From positions 99,068-163,067 of the forward strand of contig JAFSNK010000008.1 in NCBI GenBank assembly GCA_017447445.1: a stretch of 64,000 bases of DNA. Reading direction: 5' to 3'. This stretch comes from Clostridia bacterium. Its GTDB lineage: Bacteria; Bacillota; Clostridia; Oscillospirales; CAG-382. The position numbers and the translations under genes are program-made. The notes under the pieces are model-generated. The model ran no database searches. It was not told the DNA's origin and worked only from the letters and a program-made list of their open reading frames with translations. Of this stretch, positions 38,228-47,177 are shown piece after piece (within the stretch, counting starts at the first letter, position 1; each line of letters begins with the position of its first letter).

Positions 38228-38938
38228 ATGGCTGAAAACGCTTTTTCATTTGTGCTCGACAACCGGCTCGCCGCCGTAACGGGCGCGTTTTCCGGCGGCG
38301 AAACGTACGCCGCGGACGGGATCGACCCGCGGATATACAACGTTACCTCCCGCGGGAGCGAATGCGGCTGCAGAGAGGGCTGCGGCTGTTATGAGGCGTG
38401 TACCTCCGCGCGGCCGTACCGTGTGCTGCGCGCCGACCCGGATTCCGCCGGGAAGCGGTTTACCGCCGTGACCGGAGACAACGCGCGGGTATATTCGCTT
38501 GACGGCTGTTTTGCCGAGACCGGATATATCGTACCGCGCACCGGGGGCAGGACCGTTACCGACGCCTGCGTATATCTGTCGGAAGGCGAACGCAGGATCG
38601 CCGCCGTTTTCGGGAACGCGGCGTGCGGGTTCGGAACGGATGGAAGCTTTAAAGAGCTTTTGTGGCGCGCTCCGGACGGCGCTTATATAAACAGCTTCTG
38701 GGCGCTCACGCCGGATTACCGCGCGGCGTGTTACACCGAAAACGGAATGGATTTTTTCACCGTGAGCGAAAACGGGCGGGAAAGCGCGGTCCCGGTCCCG
38801 GCGGGGCTGAATCTGCGCAGCGTGTTTGCCGGAGACGACGGATTATACGGGCTTTTCGGCGAAAACTACCTTTATAACCGCATCGCGCGGATATATTCTA
38901 ACGGAACGGTATCGTTCGAAAACGCGCGTTCCACTTGA
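38228..38938 (+). CDS. Hypothetical protein with cysteine cluster
   Basis: Start placed at ATG 38228 (MAENAFSFVLDNRLAAVTG), 6 bases after AAGGTG; an earlier in-frame ATG at 38183 has no ribosome binding site. The 236-residue product has no signal peptide or membrane helix. It has a Cys-rich stretch (ECGCREGCGCYEAC) and repeated short strands such as RFTAVTGDNARVYSLDG and YGLFGENYLYNR, which could form a small beta-propeller. I do not recognise the family. The -35 element of the next gene's promoter overlaps its stop codon. Confidence 0.65.
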   Translation: MAENAFSFVLDNRLAAVTGAFSGGETYAADGIDPRIYNVTSRGSECGCREGCGCYEACTSARPYRVLRADPDSAGKRFTAVTGDNARVYSLDGCFAETGYIVPRTGGRTVTDACVYLSEGERRIAAVFGNAACGFGTDGSFKELLWRAPDGAYINSFWALTPDYRAACYTENGMDFFTVSENGRESAVPVPAGLNLRSVFAGDDGLYGLFGENYLYNRIARIYSNGTVSFENARST

Positions 38939-38963
38939 AAACCTCGCAAAACTGTGGTAGAAT
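38935..38963 (+). promoter_or_regulatory. Promoter of nnrD-lipoprotein-alr
   Basis: -35 TTGAAA (38935-38940), 17-base spacer, -10 TAGAAT (38958-38963). The TGA in the -35 is the stop codon of the preceding gene. Transcription would begin about 20 bases ahead of the nnrD ATG. Confidence 0.65.
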
Positions 38964-38991
38964 GTAAAAAAAGCACGGGACGTGAAAGAAA

Positions 38992-39807
38992 ATGAATCTG
39001 TTTTTTGCCGACGAGGAATATATACGTTCCCTTGTGCGTCCGCGTAAGCGCGATTCGAACAAGGGCGATTTCGGCACGCTCGCCATGCTGTGCGGCAGCC
39101 GTTATATGACCGGGGCGGCGGTGCTTGCCGCGCACGGCGCTTTGCGCAGCGGAGTAGGGCTTGTGAAATTCTTCGGCAACGACGCAATGATCGACAGGAT
39201 GCAGCCGATAATAGCGGAGCCGGTGTTTGCGAACATAAACGGTTTCGCCGACGCGAAATACAGCGCCTTTCTTTGCGGCTGCGGGATAGGGCGCGAATAC
39301 GACGGCATTTTGCCGGATGTACTGCGTTCCTGCCGCGCGCATGCGATCCTGGACGCCGACTGCATAAATTTCCTCGCGCTGCATAAGGATCTGTTGAAGG
39401 AGTTATCCGGCGGCGCCACGATCACCCCGCACCCCGGCGAAATGTCCCGGCTGTGCGGCAAGAGCGTGGAGGAGATACAGCTCGACCGCGCGCGTACCGC
39501 GCTTGATTTCGCGGCGGAGTACGGCTGCGTTACGGTGCTGAAAGGCCACAAGACCGTTATCGCCTGCCCGGACGGGCGCGTCTGCGTGAACTGCACCGGG
39601 AACAGCGGGCTTGCAAAAGGAGGCAGCGGCGACGTGCTGGCGGGCGTTATCGGCTCGCTCAACGCGCAGGGCTACGCGCCTTTCGAAGCCGCCTGCGTAG
39701 GCGTTTATATGCACGGACTGGCGGGCGACCGTCTTTCCGCGCGGCTGGGCGAAAGCGGCGTGATCCCCTCCGACCTGCCGGAAGAAATAGGTCCGCTTCT
39801 GGGATAA
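38992..39807 (+). CDS. nnrD: ADP-dependent NAD(P)H-hydrate dehydratase
   Basis: Repairs hydrated NAD(P)H using ADP. The 271-residue protein is the ribokinase-like dehydratase domain alone: NKGDFGTLAMLCGS, GCGIGREY, LDADCINFLA, TPHPGEMSRL and the signature NSGLAKGGSGDVLAG. The NnrE epimerase half that is often fused is absent and not encoded nearby. Confidence 0.93.
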   Translation: MNLFFADEEYIRSLVRPRKRDSNKGDFGTLAMLCGSRYMTGAAVLAAHGALRSGVGLVKFFGNDAMIDRMQPIIAEPVFANINGFADAKYSAFLCGCGIGREYDGILPDVLRSCRAHAILDADCINFLALHKDLLKELSGGATITPHPGEMSRLCGKSVEEIQLDRARTALDFAAEYGCVTVLKGHKTVIACPDGRVCVNCTGNSGLAKGGSGDVLAGVIGSLNAQGYAPFEAACVGVYMHGLAGDRLSARLGESGVIPSDLPEEIGPLLG

Positions 39808-39853
39808 AACCCGTTATGCGTACGCTCCTTCGGGGGAGTGAATAACGAATATA

Positions 39854-40348
39854 ATGAAAAAGCTTTTTGCTTTGACGTTTGCATCGGCGTTACTGTTGCC
39901 GTTCCTGCTTTGCTCCTGCGCGCGCGTACCGCCCGCGGAGACGGTGAAAACGGCGCTGCGCCTTCCGTTGGAAGCAGAATTCGCCTGCGGCGAAACGAGG
40001 ATGCGCGTTTATATAGCAGAGGAAAGCTGGAAGATCGGCTTTTCGGCTCCCGAGGCGTTCGAGGGACTTGAGCTCCGCGGAGGGGGCACGGGAAACGGAT
40101 GCGAGCTTTCACTTGACGGATTCGTGCGCGCGGCAGGCGTTTACGCCTTCCCCGTCGCCGGATTGCTGGTCGACGCGGTCTACGCCGCGAACGGAAAAGG
40201 AAAAACAAAGGCGGAACGAGATGGAATCTGCGAGTATACTATTGACGAAACCGATATTATGGTGTATTATGATACGGAAAGCGGTAATATAACCGCCATA
40301 AACGCGGAACGCGACGGCAAAGCTTTTGAATACCGCGTGATAAGATAG
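39854..40348 (+). CDS. Small lipoprotein of unknown function
   Basis: The 164-residue product has a lipoprotein signal peptide (LLPFLLCSCA, lipidated cysteine near residue 23) and a compact domain with alternating strands (CELSLDGFVRAAGVYAFPVAG, MVYYDTESGNITAIN). No family is recognised. The best Shine-Dalgarno (GGGGGAG) is rather far upstream. It sits 46 bases after nnrD and 8 bases before alr, so it is almost certainly co-expressed with alr. Confidence 0.75.
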   Translation: MKKLFALTFASALLLPFLLCSCARVPPAETVKTALRLPLEAEFACGETRMRVYIAEESWKIGFSAPEAFEGLELRGGGTGNGCELSLDGFVRAAGVYAFPVAGLLVDAVYAANGKGKTKAERDGICEYTIDETDIMVYYDTESGNITAINAERDGKAFEYRVIR

Positions 40349-40356
40349 GAAAAGCC

Positions 40357-41469
40357 ATGGACGAAAGAGTAGCCGCGACGATCTTTTTGGACCGTCTGGA
40401 GCACAACTACAAACACATACAGGCGCTTGTCGGCGAAAACCGCCGCGTTATGGCGGTGGTCAAGGCGGACGCGTACGGCCACGGCGCGAAGCAGGTGGGC
40501 AAAACGCTTTACGCCCTGGGCTGCCGCGATTTCGCGGTGGCGTGCCTGCCGGAAGCGCGCGACCTTAGCGAAGCCGGGATCGGCGGCAGGATACTTATCC
40601 TCGGCCCGACCGACGCTTCGCACGCCGGAGAGATCGCCGGGCGCGGATACATACAGGCGTGCGACGGGTTCGGTTACGCGCGCGCTCTTGCCGCGCACGG
40701 AAAAATAAAGGTGCATATAAAGGTCGACACCGGAATGTCCAGAATAGGCATTTACTGCCATTCGGAAAGCGACGTTGCGCGCGCCGCGGACGAGATAGAG
40801 AGCATTTCCAAGCTGGAAAATATAGAGATCGACGGCATTTTTACCCATTTTGCCGACAGCGACGGAAAAGACAGGGCTTTCACCGACAAACAGTTTTCCG
40901 CCTTCACTTCCCTGCTTGACGAGCTGGAAAGGCGCGGAGTGAAAGTCGGAACGCGGCATTGCTGCAACAGCGCGGCGACGATCGCTTTTCCCGAAATGCG
41001 CCTGGATATGGTGCGCGCCGGGATAATACTCTATGGACTTATGCCCTCGGAATACGTGCGCGACGAAGAAATATTGCCGTGTATGAAGCTTTCCGCGCGG
41101 GTCTGCGCGGTGCATATGCTTAAAAAGGGCGACTGCGTGAGCTACGGCTGCGCTTATACCGCAGAACGCGATACGCGCGTCGCGGTAATATCCGTGGGAT
41201 ATGCCGACGGCTTCTCCCGCGTGTATTCCGGCAAGCCGCTTATAACCATAAACGGCAAACGCTTTGCCACCGCGGGCAGGATATGCATGGATATGTGTAT
41301 GGTAGACGTCGGCGATCACGAATGCGCGGTCGGCGACGAAGCGGTGATATTCGAAACGCCCTCGGACATCGACGCGCTCGCCGAAGCGTTGGGCACGATA
41401 AACTACGAGGTGCTGTGTTCGCTCAAACACCGCGTAAAGCTTATTTATAATTCTAAACGGCAAGATTAA
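40357..41469 (+). CDS. alr: Alanine racemase
   Basis: PLP enzyme that makes D-alanine for peptidoglycan. The 370-residue protein has the PLP lysine motif VMAVVKADAYGHGAK, the cofactor-contacting VDTGMSRIG, and the second catalytic base region CVSYGCAYTAERDTRVAV with RICMDMCMVDVG. The ATG follows AGGAAAAGCC. It is the last gene of the nnrD-lipoprotein-alr unit, before a terminator. Confidence 0.96.
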   Translation: MDERVAATIFLDRLEHNYKHIQALVGENRRVMAVVKADAYGHGAKQVGKTLYALGCRDFAVACLPEARDLSEAGIGGRILILGPTDASHAGEIAGRGYIQACDGFGYARALAAHGKIKVHIKVDTGMSRIGIYCHSESDVARAADEIESISKLENIEIDGIFTHFADSDGKDRAFTDKQFSAFTSLLDELERRGVKVGTRHCCNSAATIAFPEMRLDMVRAGIILYGLMPSEYVRDEEILPCMKLSARVCAVHMLKKGDCVSYGCAYTAERDTRVAVISVGYADGFSRVYSGKPLITINGKRFATAGRICMDMCMVDVGDHECAVGDEAVIFETPSDIDALAEALGTINYEVLCSLKHRVKLIYNSKRQD

Positions 41470-41493
41470 CTGTATATTACCGGATGAGCCGAT

Positions 41494-41527
41494 AAAAAAA
41501 GATTGCACGCGAAATGCAATCTTTTTT
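41494..41527. terminator. Bidirectional terminator after alr
   Basis: AGATTGCA (41500-41507) and TGCAATCT (41515-41522) with a 7-base loop, flanked by A7 upstream and T6 downstream, so it can end both alr and the minus-strand lipoprotein gene. Confidence 0.88.
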
Positions 41528-41553
41528 CGTTTTTTGCGCCTTTTTGCGTTATG

Positions 41554-42078
41554 TTATCGATCCGGCACGGTGTTTTTCACCACCCGCGCGAACAGTAATC
41601 TGTACTGCGGCTCATCGGCGCCGTCCGCTTTTGAAACCGAGCGCACGCAGATGATATGTTCGCCGTCCGGAAGCCCGTTCGCAAGATTTTCGCCCTCCGC
41701 AAGCGGGAGCGAAGCTTTGCACTCCTCCGCGCCGTTTATATCGTAGACACCCATAAATTCCATACTGTAATCTACGTTTATGTTGCTCCCCTTGAAGAAG
41801 GTTATCCTGCCGCCGGAGATCTTGTTCACCGGCATTCGGTCGAGATGAAGAGATATTATTTCAGGGATCTCCGAAGGTTCGGATCCCAAACCGGCGGCGC
41901 CTTCGCCCGCTTCGCGACCGGATTCGTTAGTACATATAAGTATTTCCAGCGGGATATTATCGTATTTTATCGACGGCATCTCCGCGGGCGGGATGTTCTT
42001 GCGGCACCCGGCGAAGCCGGAAACGGCAACGCAGAGCAGCAGCGCGAACGCCCAAGTGCGGATCGTATTTCTTTTCAT
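41554..42078 (-). CDS. Lipoprotein of unknown function
   Basis: A 174-residue product with a lipoprotein signal (VSGFAGC, cysteine near residue 25). The mature part has no recognised domain; it contains strands such as RITFFKGSNINVDYSMEF and GEHIICVRSVSKA, perhaps one beta-sandwich. It follows pfkA by 53 bases and probably shares its transcript. Confidence 0.7.
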   Translation of the reverse strand: MKRNTIRTWAFALLLCVAVSGFAGCRKNIPPAEMPSIKYDNIPLEILICTNESGREAGEGAAGLGSEPSEIPEIISLHLDRMPVNKISGGRITFFKGSNINVDYSMEFMGVYDINGAEECKASLPLAEGENLANGLPDGEHIICVRSVSKADGADEPQYRLLFARVVKNTVPDR

Positions 42079-42131
42079 TCTTTGCCCTCCTGATTAAAAA
42101 GCGCGGGGCGGCGAAGAGCCGCCCTGCCGGT

Positions 42132-43196
42132 TTACAGAGTAATATGGTCGATTATATAGTTGAGGTAGTTCTTGTACGCCTGCTTGTCGGCGACGATGCG
42201 CTTCATATCGTAGAACTTGTTGGGCGGTATCCTGTCGATCTCCTCGGGCAGGAGCTTGCCCTTCATAAGCTTATCGACGGTGAGCGCGTCGTAGATATCC
42301 ATTGCGATAATGCTGTTGCCGCGCAGGCACATGACCTGCTTCATCTGACCTTCGACGAGGTTTTCGACCGCGGCGCAGCCCATTTGGGTGGCCAGCACCC
42401 TGTCGCGCAGAGTGGGCGACCCGCCGCGTTGGATGTGCGCAAGGCGTGCAAAACGGGTTTCGATGCCGGAGCGCTGCTCGATCATGGCGCTAAGCTCCTC
42501 ACCGTACTGGTGCCCCATTCCTTCGGCGGCGATAATTATGAAGTTGCGTTTGCCGCCCTTGCGGGCTTCTATCATTTTATCTATAACGTGATCGAAATCT
42601 GTGGGGATCTCTTTTATGACCGCGGTAACGGCGCCCACTGCGATGGAAGTCTGCAGCGCGATATCGCCCGCTTCCCTGCCCATTACCTCCACCACGGTGC
42701 AGCGCGCGTGGCTTTCGCTGGTATCGCGCAGCTTATCGACAAGCTCAACGACGGTGTTCATAGCGGTGTCGAAGCCGATCGTCATTTCGGTGGAGGCGAT
42801 GTCGTTATCTATCGTGCCGGGGATGCCTATACAGGGCACGCCGTGGTCGGTAAGATCGCCAGCGCCGCGGAACGTACCGTCGCCGCCGATGGTAACTATG
42901 CCCTCGATGCCGAAGTTTTCGCACTGGGCGACCGCCTTTTTCATGCCTTCCTCGGTGCAGAACTCCTTGCTGCGCGCGGTGTAAAGCATGGTGCCGCCGC
43001 GGTTGATTATAAACGAAACGTCGCGTTCGTGAAGCTGTTTTATATTGCCCTCGATAAGCCCCTGATATCCGTTGTATATCCCCATTACCTCCACGCCCTT
43101 ATAGAGCGCGAGACGAGTGACCGCGCGTACCGCGGCGTTCATACCTGGCGCGTCGCCCCCGCTGGTGAGCACGCCTATTCTTTTTATCGGTTTCAT
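42132..43196 (-). CDS. pfkA: 6-phosphofructokinase
   Basis: Phosphorylates fructose 6-phosphate, the committed step of glycolysis. The 354-residue protein contains the ATP site GGDGTFRGAGDL (the Gly favours ATP rather than pyrophosphate), the catalytic PGTIDNDIASTEMTIGFDTA and the substrate site EVMGREAGDIAL. It is about 35 residues longer than the 319-residue Bacillus enzyme, the extra part at the C-terminus. The cofactor preference should be treated as likely only. Confidence 0.94.
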   Translation of the reverse strand: MKPIKRIGVLTSGGDAPGMNAAVRAVTRLALYKGVEVMGIYNGYQGLIEGNIKQLHERDVSFIINRGGTMLYTARSKEFCTEEGMKKAVAQCENFGIEGIVTIGGDGTFRGAGDLTDHGVPCIGIPGTIDNDIASTEMTIGFDTAMNTVVELVDKLRDTSESHARCTVVEVMGREAGDIALQTSIAVGAVTAVIKEIPTDFDHVIDKMIEARKGGKRNFIIIAAEGMGHQYGEELSAMIEQRSGIETRFARLAHIQRGGSPTLRDRVLATQMGCAAVENLVEGQMKQVMCLRGNSIIAMDIYDALTVDKLMKGKLLPEEIDRIPPNKFYDMKRIVADKQAYKNYLNYIIDHITL

Positions 43197-43231
43197 AATA
43201 ACCCCCCGTAAAACGTATATTTCCGTATATC

Positions 43232-43260
43232 AAAATACCACAATCCCGCGCGAATGTCAA
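43232..43260 (-). promoter_or_regulatory. Sigma-A promoter of pfkA
   Basis: Minus strand: perfect -35 TTGACA (43260-43255), 17-base spacer, -10 TATTTT (43237-43232), about 30 bases ahead of the ATG. Confidence 0.75.
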
Positions 43261-43298
43261 GATTTTACGCGCAATATGTTCTAACTCCGCCGCGGCGC

Positions 43299-43328
43299 GA
43301 ATATTTTTTTAATAAAGAAAAACACAAC
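43299..43328 (+). promoter_or_regulatory. Possible sigma-E-type sporulation promoter of spoIVA
   Basis: GAATATT (43299-43305) matches the mother-cell sigma-E -35 pattern, and AACACAAC (43321-43328), 15 bases later, partly matches the -10 pattern CATACAAT (5 of 8). In Bacillus spoIVA is sigma-E dependent, which makes this site plausible. Confidence 0.4.
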
Positions 43329-43347
43329 GGCAACAGGAGGAACAGGT

Positions 43348-44823
43348 ATGGCAAATACCGGGATATACGGCGATATAGCCGTTAGGACGGGCGGCGATAT
43401 ATACATAGGCGTGGTGGGGCCGGTACGCACCGGCAAATCGACGCTTATAAAGCGCTTTACCGAAAACTTGATACTGCCCGGAATAGAGGGCGGGTTCGAC
43501 CGCGAGCGGGCGAAGGACGAGATGCCGCAATCGGCTTCCGGCAGGACGGTGATGACGACCGAGCCGAAGTTCATTCCCGAAAACGCGGTGAACGTCGCCC
43601 TGGACGACGGCACCCGCTGCCGCATAAAGCTGATCGACTGCGTGGGGTATATCGTTCCCGGCGCGATGGGACTTATGGAGGACGGCGCGCCGCGTATGGT
43701 TATGACTCCCTGGTCGGAAGCGCCGATGCCTTTTGAGCAGGCGGCGGAGACCGGCACGCGAAAGGTGATCGGCGAGCATTCCACGGTGGGGATAGTGGTA
43801 ACCACCGACGGCAGTATCTGCGACATCCCGCGCGAAGCGTACGAGGAAGCGGAAAAGCGCGTGATAAACGAATTGAAAGCGATAAACAAGCCCTTCGTTA
43901 CGGTCCTGAACTGCCTGCACCCGAATTCGCCTCAGGCGAAGGCGCTTGCCGAAGAGCTGGAGCAGAAATACGATATCCCGGTGTTTTGTATGAACTGCCG
44001 CGAATGCGGAGAAAGCGATATCGCGGATATACTTAAGGGCATACTTTACGAATTCCCGGTGAAGGAGATACGGTTCGCCGCGCCGGCGTGGACAGCGCTT
44101 CTGGGCGAGGACGACGCGCTGAAGAAAGCGATGAACGGAGCGATGCGCGCGACGGCGCGCGGGATAAAGCGCGCAGGCGAAATAAAGGACGCTGCGGCGG
44201 CTTTTTCGGCGGGCGAAGGCGTTGCGGCAAAGCTCGCGTCGCTGGACCTGGGCACCGGGCGCGCAAGAATAGAGATAACCGTTCCGGACAGGATGTTCTA
44301 CAACGCGCTGGGCGAGCAGAGCGGATTCGAAATTGAAAACGAGCGCGAGCTGTTCCGCATAATGCGCGAGCTGGCGGACACGAAAAAGAAATACGACAAA
44401 GTGGCTTCCGCCATCGACGACGTGATGAACGACGGCTACGGGATAGTTATGCCCTCGATCGACGATCTTACTCTGGAGGAACCCGAGATCGTGAAGCAGC
44501 CCGGCGGCTACGGCGTTAAGCTGAAAGCGAGCGCGCCTTCGATACACATGATGAAGGCGGATATCGAGACCGAGGTCAATCCCATAGTCGGCACCGAGAG
44601 TCAGTCGGAAGAGCTGGTAAGCTTTCTGCTGAAGGAATTCGAGGAGGACCCGAAGAAAATATGGGAATCGAATATGTTCGGGAAGACGCTGCACGAGCTG
44701 GTGAGCGAGGGGCTGAACAGCAAGCTGGCGCATATGCCCGAGGACGCGCGGATGAAGATCGCCGGGACGATAAAGCGCATTATAAACGAAGGAAGCGGCG
44801 GACTGATATGCATCCTGCTGTGA
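43348..44823 (+). CDS. spoIVA: Stage IV sporulation protein A (spore coat ATPase)
   Basis: SpoIVA is an ATP-hydrolysing protein that polymerises on the forespore surface as the base of the coat. The 491-residue protein starts MANTGIYGDIAVRTGGDIYIG and has the P-loop GPVRTGKSTLIKRF, the conserved TVMTTEPKFIPENAV segment, and the membrane-targeting C-terminus ending GSGGLICILL. AGGAGG lies upstream. It shows that the host can sporulate, and it overlaps the next sporulation gene by 16 bases. Confidence 0.97.
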   Translation: MANTGIYGDIAVRTGGDIYIGVVGPVRTGKSTLIKRFTENLILPGIEGGFDRERAKDEMPQSASGRTVMTTEPKFIPENAVNVALDDGTRCRIKLIDCVGYIVPGAMGLMEDGAPRMVMTPWSEAPMPFEQAAETGTRKVIGEHSTVGIVVTTDGSICDIPREAYEEAEKRVINELKAINKPFVTVLNCLHPNSPQAKALAEELEQKYDIPVFCMNCRECGESDIADILKGILYEFPVKEIRFAAPAWTALLGEDDALKKAMNGAMRATARGIKRAGEIKDAAAAFSAGEGVAAKLASLDLGTGRARIEITVPDRMFYNALGEQSGFEIENERELFRIMRELADTKKKYDKVASAIDDVMNDGYGIVMPSIDDLTLEEPEIVKQPGGYGVKLKASAPSIHMMKADIETEVNPIVGTESQSEELVSFLLKEFEEDPKKIWESNMFGKTLHELVSEGLNSKLAHMPEDARMKIAGTIKRIINEGSGGLICILL

Positions 44824-45104
44824 ACGGCATCCGCCTGACTTTTTCCGACCTCACACGTAAAAGCGTGATAAATCTGCGCGACGGCTGTATGCTGGGCGAC
44901 GTGTGCGATATCGAAATAGACGTTCCGCAGGGCTGCGTCACGGCGCTTATACTCCCCGGCCCCGGCATTTTCGGCTCGGTGAGCGCCAAAAACCGCGTAG
45001 TGATACCCTGGCGGGATATCGAGCGCATAGGCGACGACGTGATACTGGTGAAATACTTCCCCCGCGAAAACGGCGATAAGCTGCCCCGCAAGGGCAAAGA
45101 ATAA
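44808..45104 (+). CDS. YlmC/YmxH-family PRC-barrel sporulation protein
   Basis: The 98-residue product begins MHPAVNGIRLTFSDLTRKSVINL and contains DGCMLGDVCDIEID and the PGPGIFGSVS loop, then VIPWRDIERIGDDVILVK, the typical PRC-barrel layout of this family. The start at 44808 lies inside the end of spoIVA in another frame, with GGAAG upstream, so the two are probably translationally coupled. Confidence 0.88.
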   Translation: MHPAVNGIRLTFSDLTRKSVINLRDGCMLGDVCDIEIDVPQGCVTALILPGPGIFGSVSAKNRVVIPWRDIERIGDDVILVKYFPRENGDKLPRKGKE

Positions 45105-45128
45105 ACATTATGTAAACCAAATGCAAAG

Positions 45129-45166
45129 ACGCCCCCGGCAGGTCCAACGACCCTCGGGGGCGTTTC
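45129..45166 (+). terminator. Probable terminator after spoIVA-ylmC
   Basis: ACGCCCCCG (45129-45137) pairs with CGGGGGCGT (45155-45163). The loop is long (17 bases) and only TTT follows, so it is a weaker example than the others here. Confidence 0.65.
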
Positions 45167-45321
45167 CGCGCACCGGCGCGGGTAAAGAGAGCTTCAAAAA
45201 TACTTTTTGTTCATTTTTCCAACGACGGCGCTGTATGCCGATACGGTTTGATGTTTGCCATAAGGCTTAATGTGTCGCTAACCATTCTGCCGCCAAATCT
45301 CTGCAATGAGCAATAATCAAA

Positions 45322-46005
45322 TCATGCAACGAAGAAAAGCCATTTGGAGTCAAATCCGACGATGTGATACCAATGAAAGCTGATCCGTGTAACGCGATAT
45401 GCCTCGAACCTATCGGTCGGGCGGATATATCCCGGTTTCCAGCCGCTGCGCGAATAAACGACGGCATAACGGTTCTTAAAAAACGAAACCTGCTTATCCG
45501 TAACAAAAATCGCCAATCCACCGGAGTTTTCATCATCAAAAAATCCATGGGGATTGGGAATATCGCGCTGAACGTCCATAAGGGCATCATAATCATCGTC
45601 CGTGGCGGAGATCTCTATGTTATAACTTGCGCCGTCCGACAGATAACAGTTCAATTTGAAAACACCGTTGTTATATGACGGAAGGCGCGGGATCAAACTG
45701 ATAAACTCCAGATCGACGTGCGTTTCTTTTTCGGAATCGAATACTTCAATCATTTTATCCACCCATTTTTCCATCAATTCGCGATGATCGGAAAAGTTTT
45801 TGATAAAATACTTTTTTTCGAAACCCGGTATAAAGCTTGCTATTTCATAAACGGTTTGGAAAACAAGCAAAAGCGACACAACTACAATTATAATCTTTTT
45901 GACCTTTGCTTTTTTAACGCTCCGAGCGCAGACCGTTTCTTCCGTTGCATCCCCGGCGCCATCCGTTTCATCCAGCGTTGTGTTCGTGATTTCTTCAATT
46001 TTCAT
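45322..46005 (-). CDS. Single-pass membrane protein of unknown function
   Basis: Start placed at ATG 46005 (MKIEEITNTTLDETDG) after AAAGGAG; the frame opens earlier without a ribosome binding site. The 227-residue product has an acidic N-terminus, one membrane helix (IIIVVVSLLLVFQTVYEI) and an extracytoplasmic domain rich in aromatic residues. No family is recognised. Codon use is visibly more AT-rich than in the core genes on either side. Confidence 0.68.
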   Translation of the reverse strand: MKIEEITNTTLDETDGAGDATEETVCARSVKKAKVKKIIIVVVSLLLVFQTVYEIASFIPGFEKKYFIKNFSDHRELMEKWVDKMIEVFDSEKETHVDLEFISLIPRLPSYNNGVFKLNCYLSDGASYNIEISATDDDYDALMDVQRDIPNPHGFFDDENSGGLAIFVTDKQVSFFKNRYAVVYSRSGWKPGYIRPTDRFEAYRVTRISFHWYHIVGFDSKWLFFVA

Positions 46006-46209
46006 GACTTCTCCTTTTTCAATACGTGCCGGAAAACTCAACAGTAAATGAAGCTGATAAATAATTTGCATTCAATGCCCCATGACGTCCAAGAAATCGC
46101 TTTCGCTGTGCCGGGAATTGAAAAACATGATGCAAAAACATCCGCAATTCTCTCCGATTTCGGTTTCGAAAGACAGTTTTTGATGTTCCAAAGATATGCG
46201 GCGTTGCGA

Positions 46210-47148
46210 TCAGTAAGTGTACTTTTCGGGAATCGCAATTACTCTTGACGAGAACTCAACGGTTCCGGTTTCGTTTTCCAGCGTGCCGATGATGTTGTAG
46301 ACCGGTTGAAGTATCTCGCAGCCGCCCGTGTACTGATTAACAAGCAAAAGCTTTACCCGTTCTATTGTCATTTTATCGGCGACTCCCGAAAACGCGCTGT
46401 CTTCTGCCTTGGTTATCGAAAAAGAGTCCGGGCGTTTTACTCTTGAAAACGCGTCTTCCAAAGGCACCATATCGAATTCGCCGGTTTTTTCATAATCATA
46501 CAGCTTGATTTCTATTCCGCAAAGTCCGCTGCCGTCGAAATAGAAGTCGCAGATATCGTCCCCGATTATTCTGGCTCCGTCAATAAGGCGTCTGAAAGAC
46601 ACGCGCACCGTGTCGATCTTTTCGCCTTCGGACGTATGTGCGACACGGGTAGACGTGATTCCGAGATATTCGTAGTCCCCCTGCAATATATCTATCCTTG
46701 CAAATACCTTTTTCGCTTCTTCTTCGAGCTTTTCATCCGTCCAGGAATAATCGCCTCTGACCGCACGCGAATACATCGAGCAAGAAAGCTCGTTGTTTCT
46801 GGCAGATATACTGCGCGACCCCTTATTGTTTACCGCGTCCGCTCCCTGCAAAATGATTTTGCCGTCTTGCAAGGGGCTCATTTCGCCGATTATGCCGAAT
46901 TCGTTCGCATACTTTTCAAGCTGCTCATCCGTTATTTCGCGCGGAACGCATTTATAGAACGGCATTGTCTGCGCGAATGATTCTTGTGCTTTATTATTTA
47001 CGGTAGTGCCGGAACCGATATGATCTCCGTCTTCTCCGAGCGCTTCTCCGCCTATGTTAATGCGTTTGTATTCACCCGATGCGCAGGCGAACAAAAAAAG
47101 TGGTACTATTAAAAAAAGCAAAGCTGCTGCCGAGAATAATCGTTTCAT
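46210..47148 (-). CDS. Lipoprotein of unknown function
   Basis: Start placed at ATG 47148 (MKRLFSAAALLFLIVPLF), preceded by AAAGGA. The 312-residue product has a lipobox FLFAC (cysteine near residue 22). The mature region has no recognised domain but contains RISFRRLIDGARIIGD-like strands, as seen in clostridial lipoproteins that handle envelope processes. It lies 29 bases downstream of the large secreted protein and is probably co-transcribed with it. Confidence 0.72.
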   Translation of the reverse strand: MKRLFSAAALLFLIVPLFLFACASGEYKRINIGGEALGEDGDHIGSGTTVNNKAQESFAQTMPFYKCVPREITDEQLEKYANEFGIIGEMSPLQDGKIILQGADAVNNKGSRSISARNNELSCSMYSRAVRGDYSWTDEKLEEEAKKVFARIDILQGDYEYLGITSTRVAHTSEGEKIDTVRVSFRRLIDGARIIGDDICDFYFDGSGLCGIEIKLYDYEKTGEFDMVPLEDAFSRVKRPDSFSITKAEDSAFSGVADKMTIERVKLLLVNQYTGGCEILQPVYNIIGTLENETGTVEFSSRVIAIPEKYTY

Positions 47149-47177
47149 GTTTGTTTTCCTTTCGCAATTCATTGATT

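Noticed and set aside
42132..43196. Pyrophosphate-dependent phosphofructokinase
   Set aside because: The nucleotide loop reads GGDGT, not the GGDD form expected for pyrophosphate enzymes, so ATP dependence is more likely.
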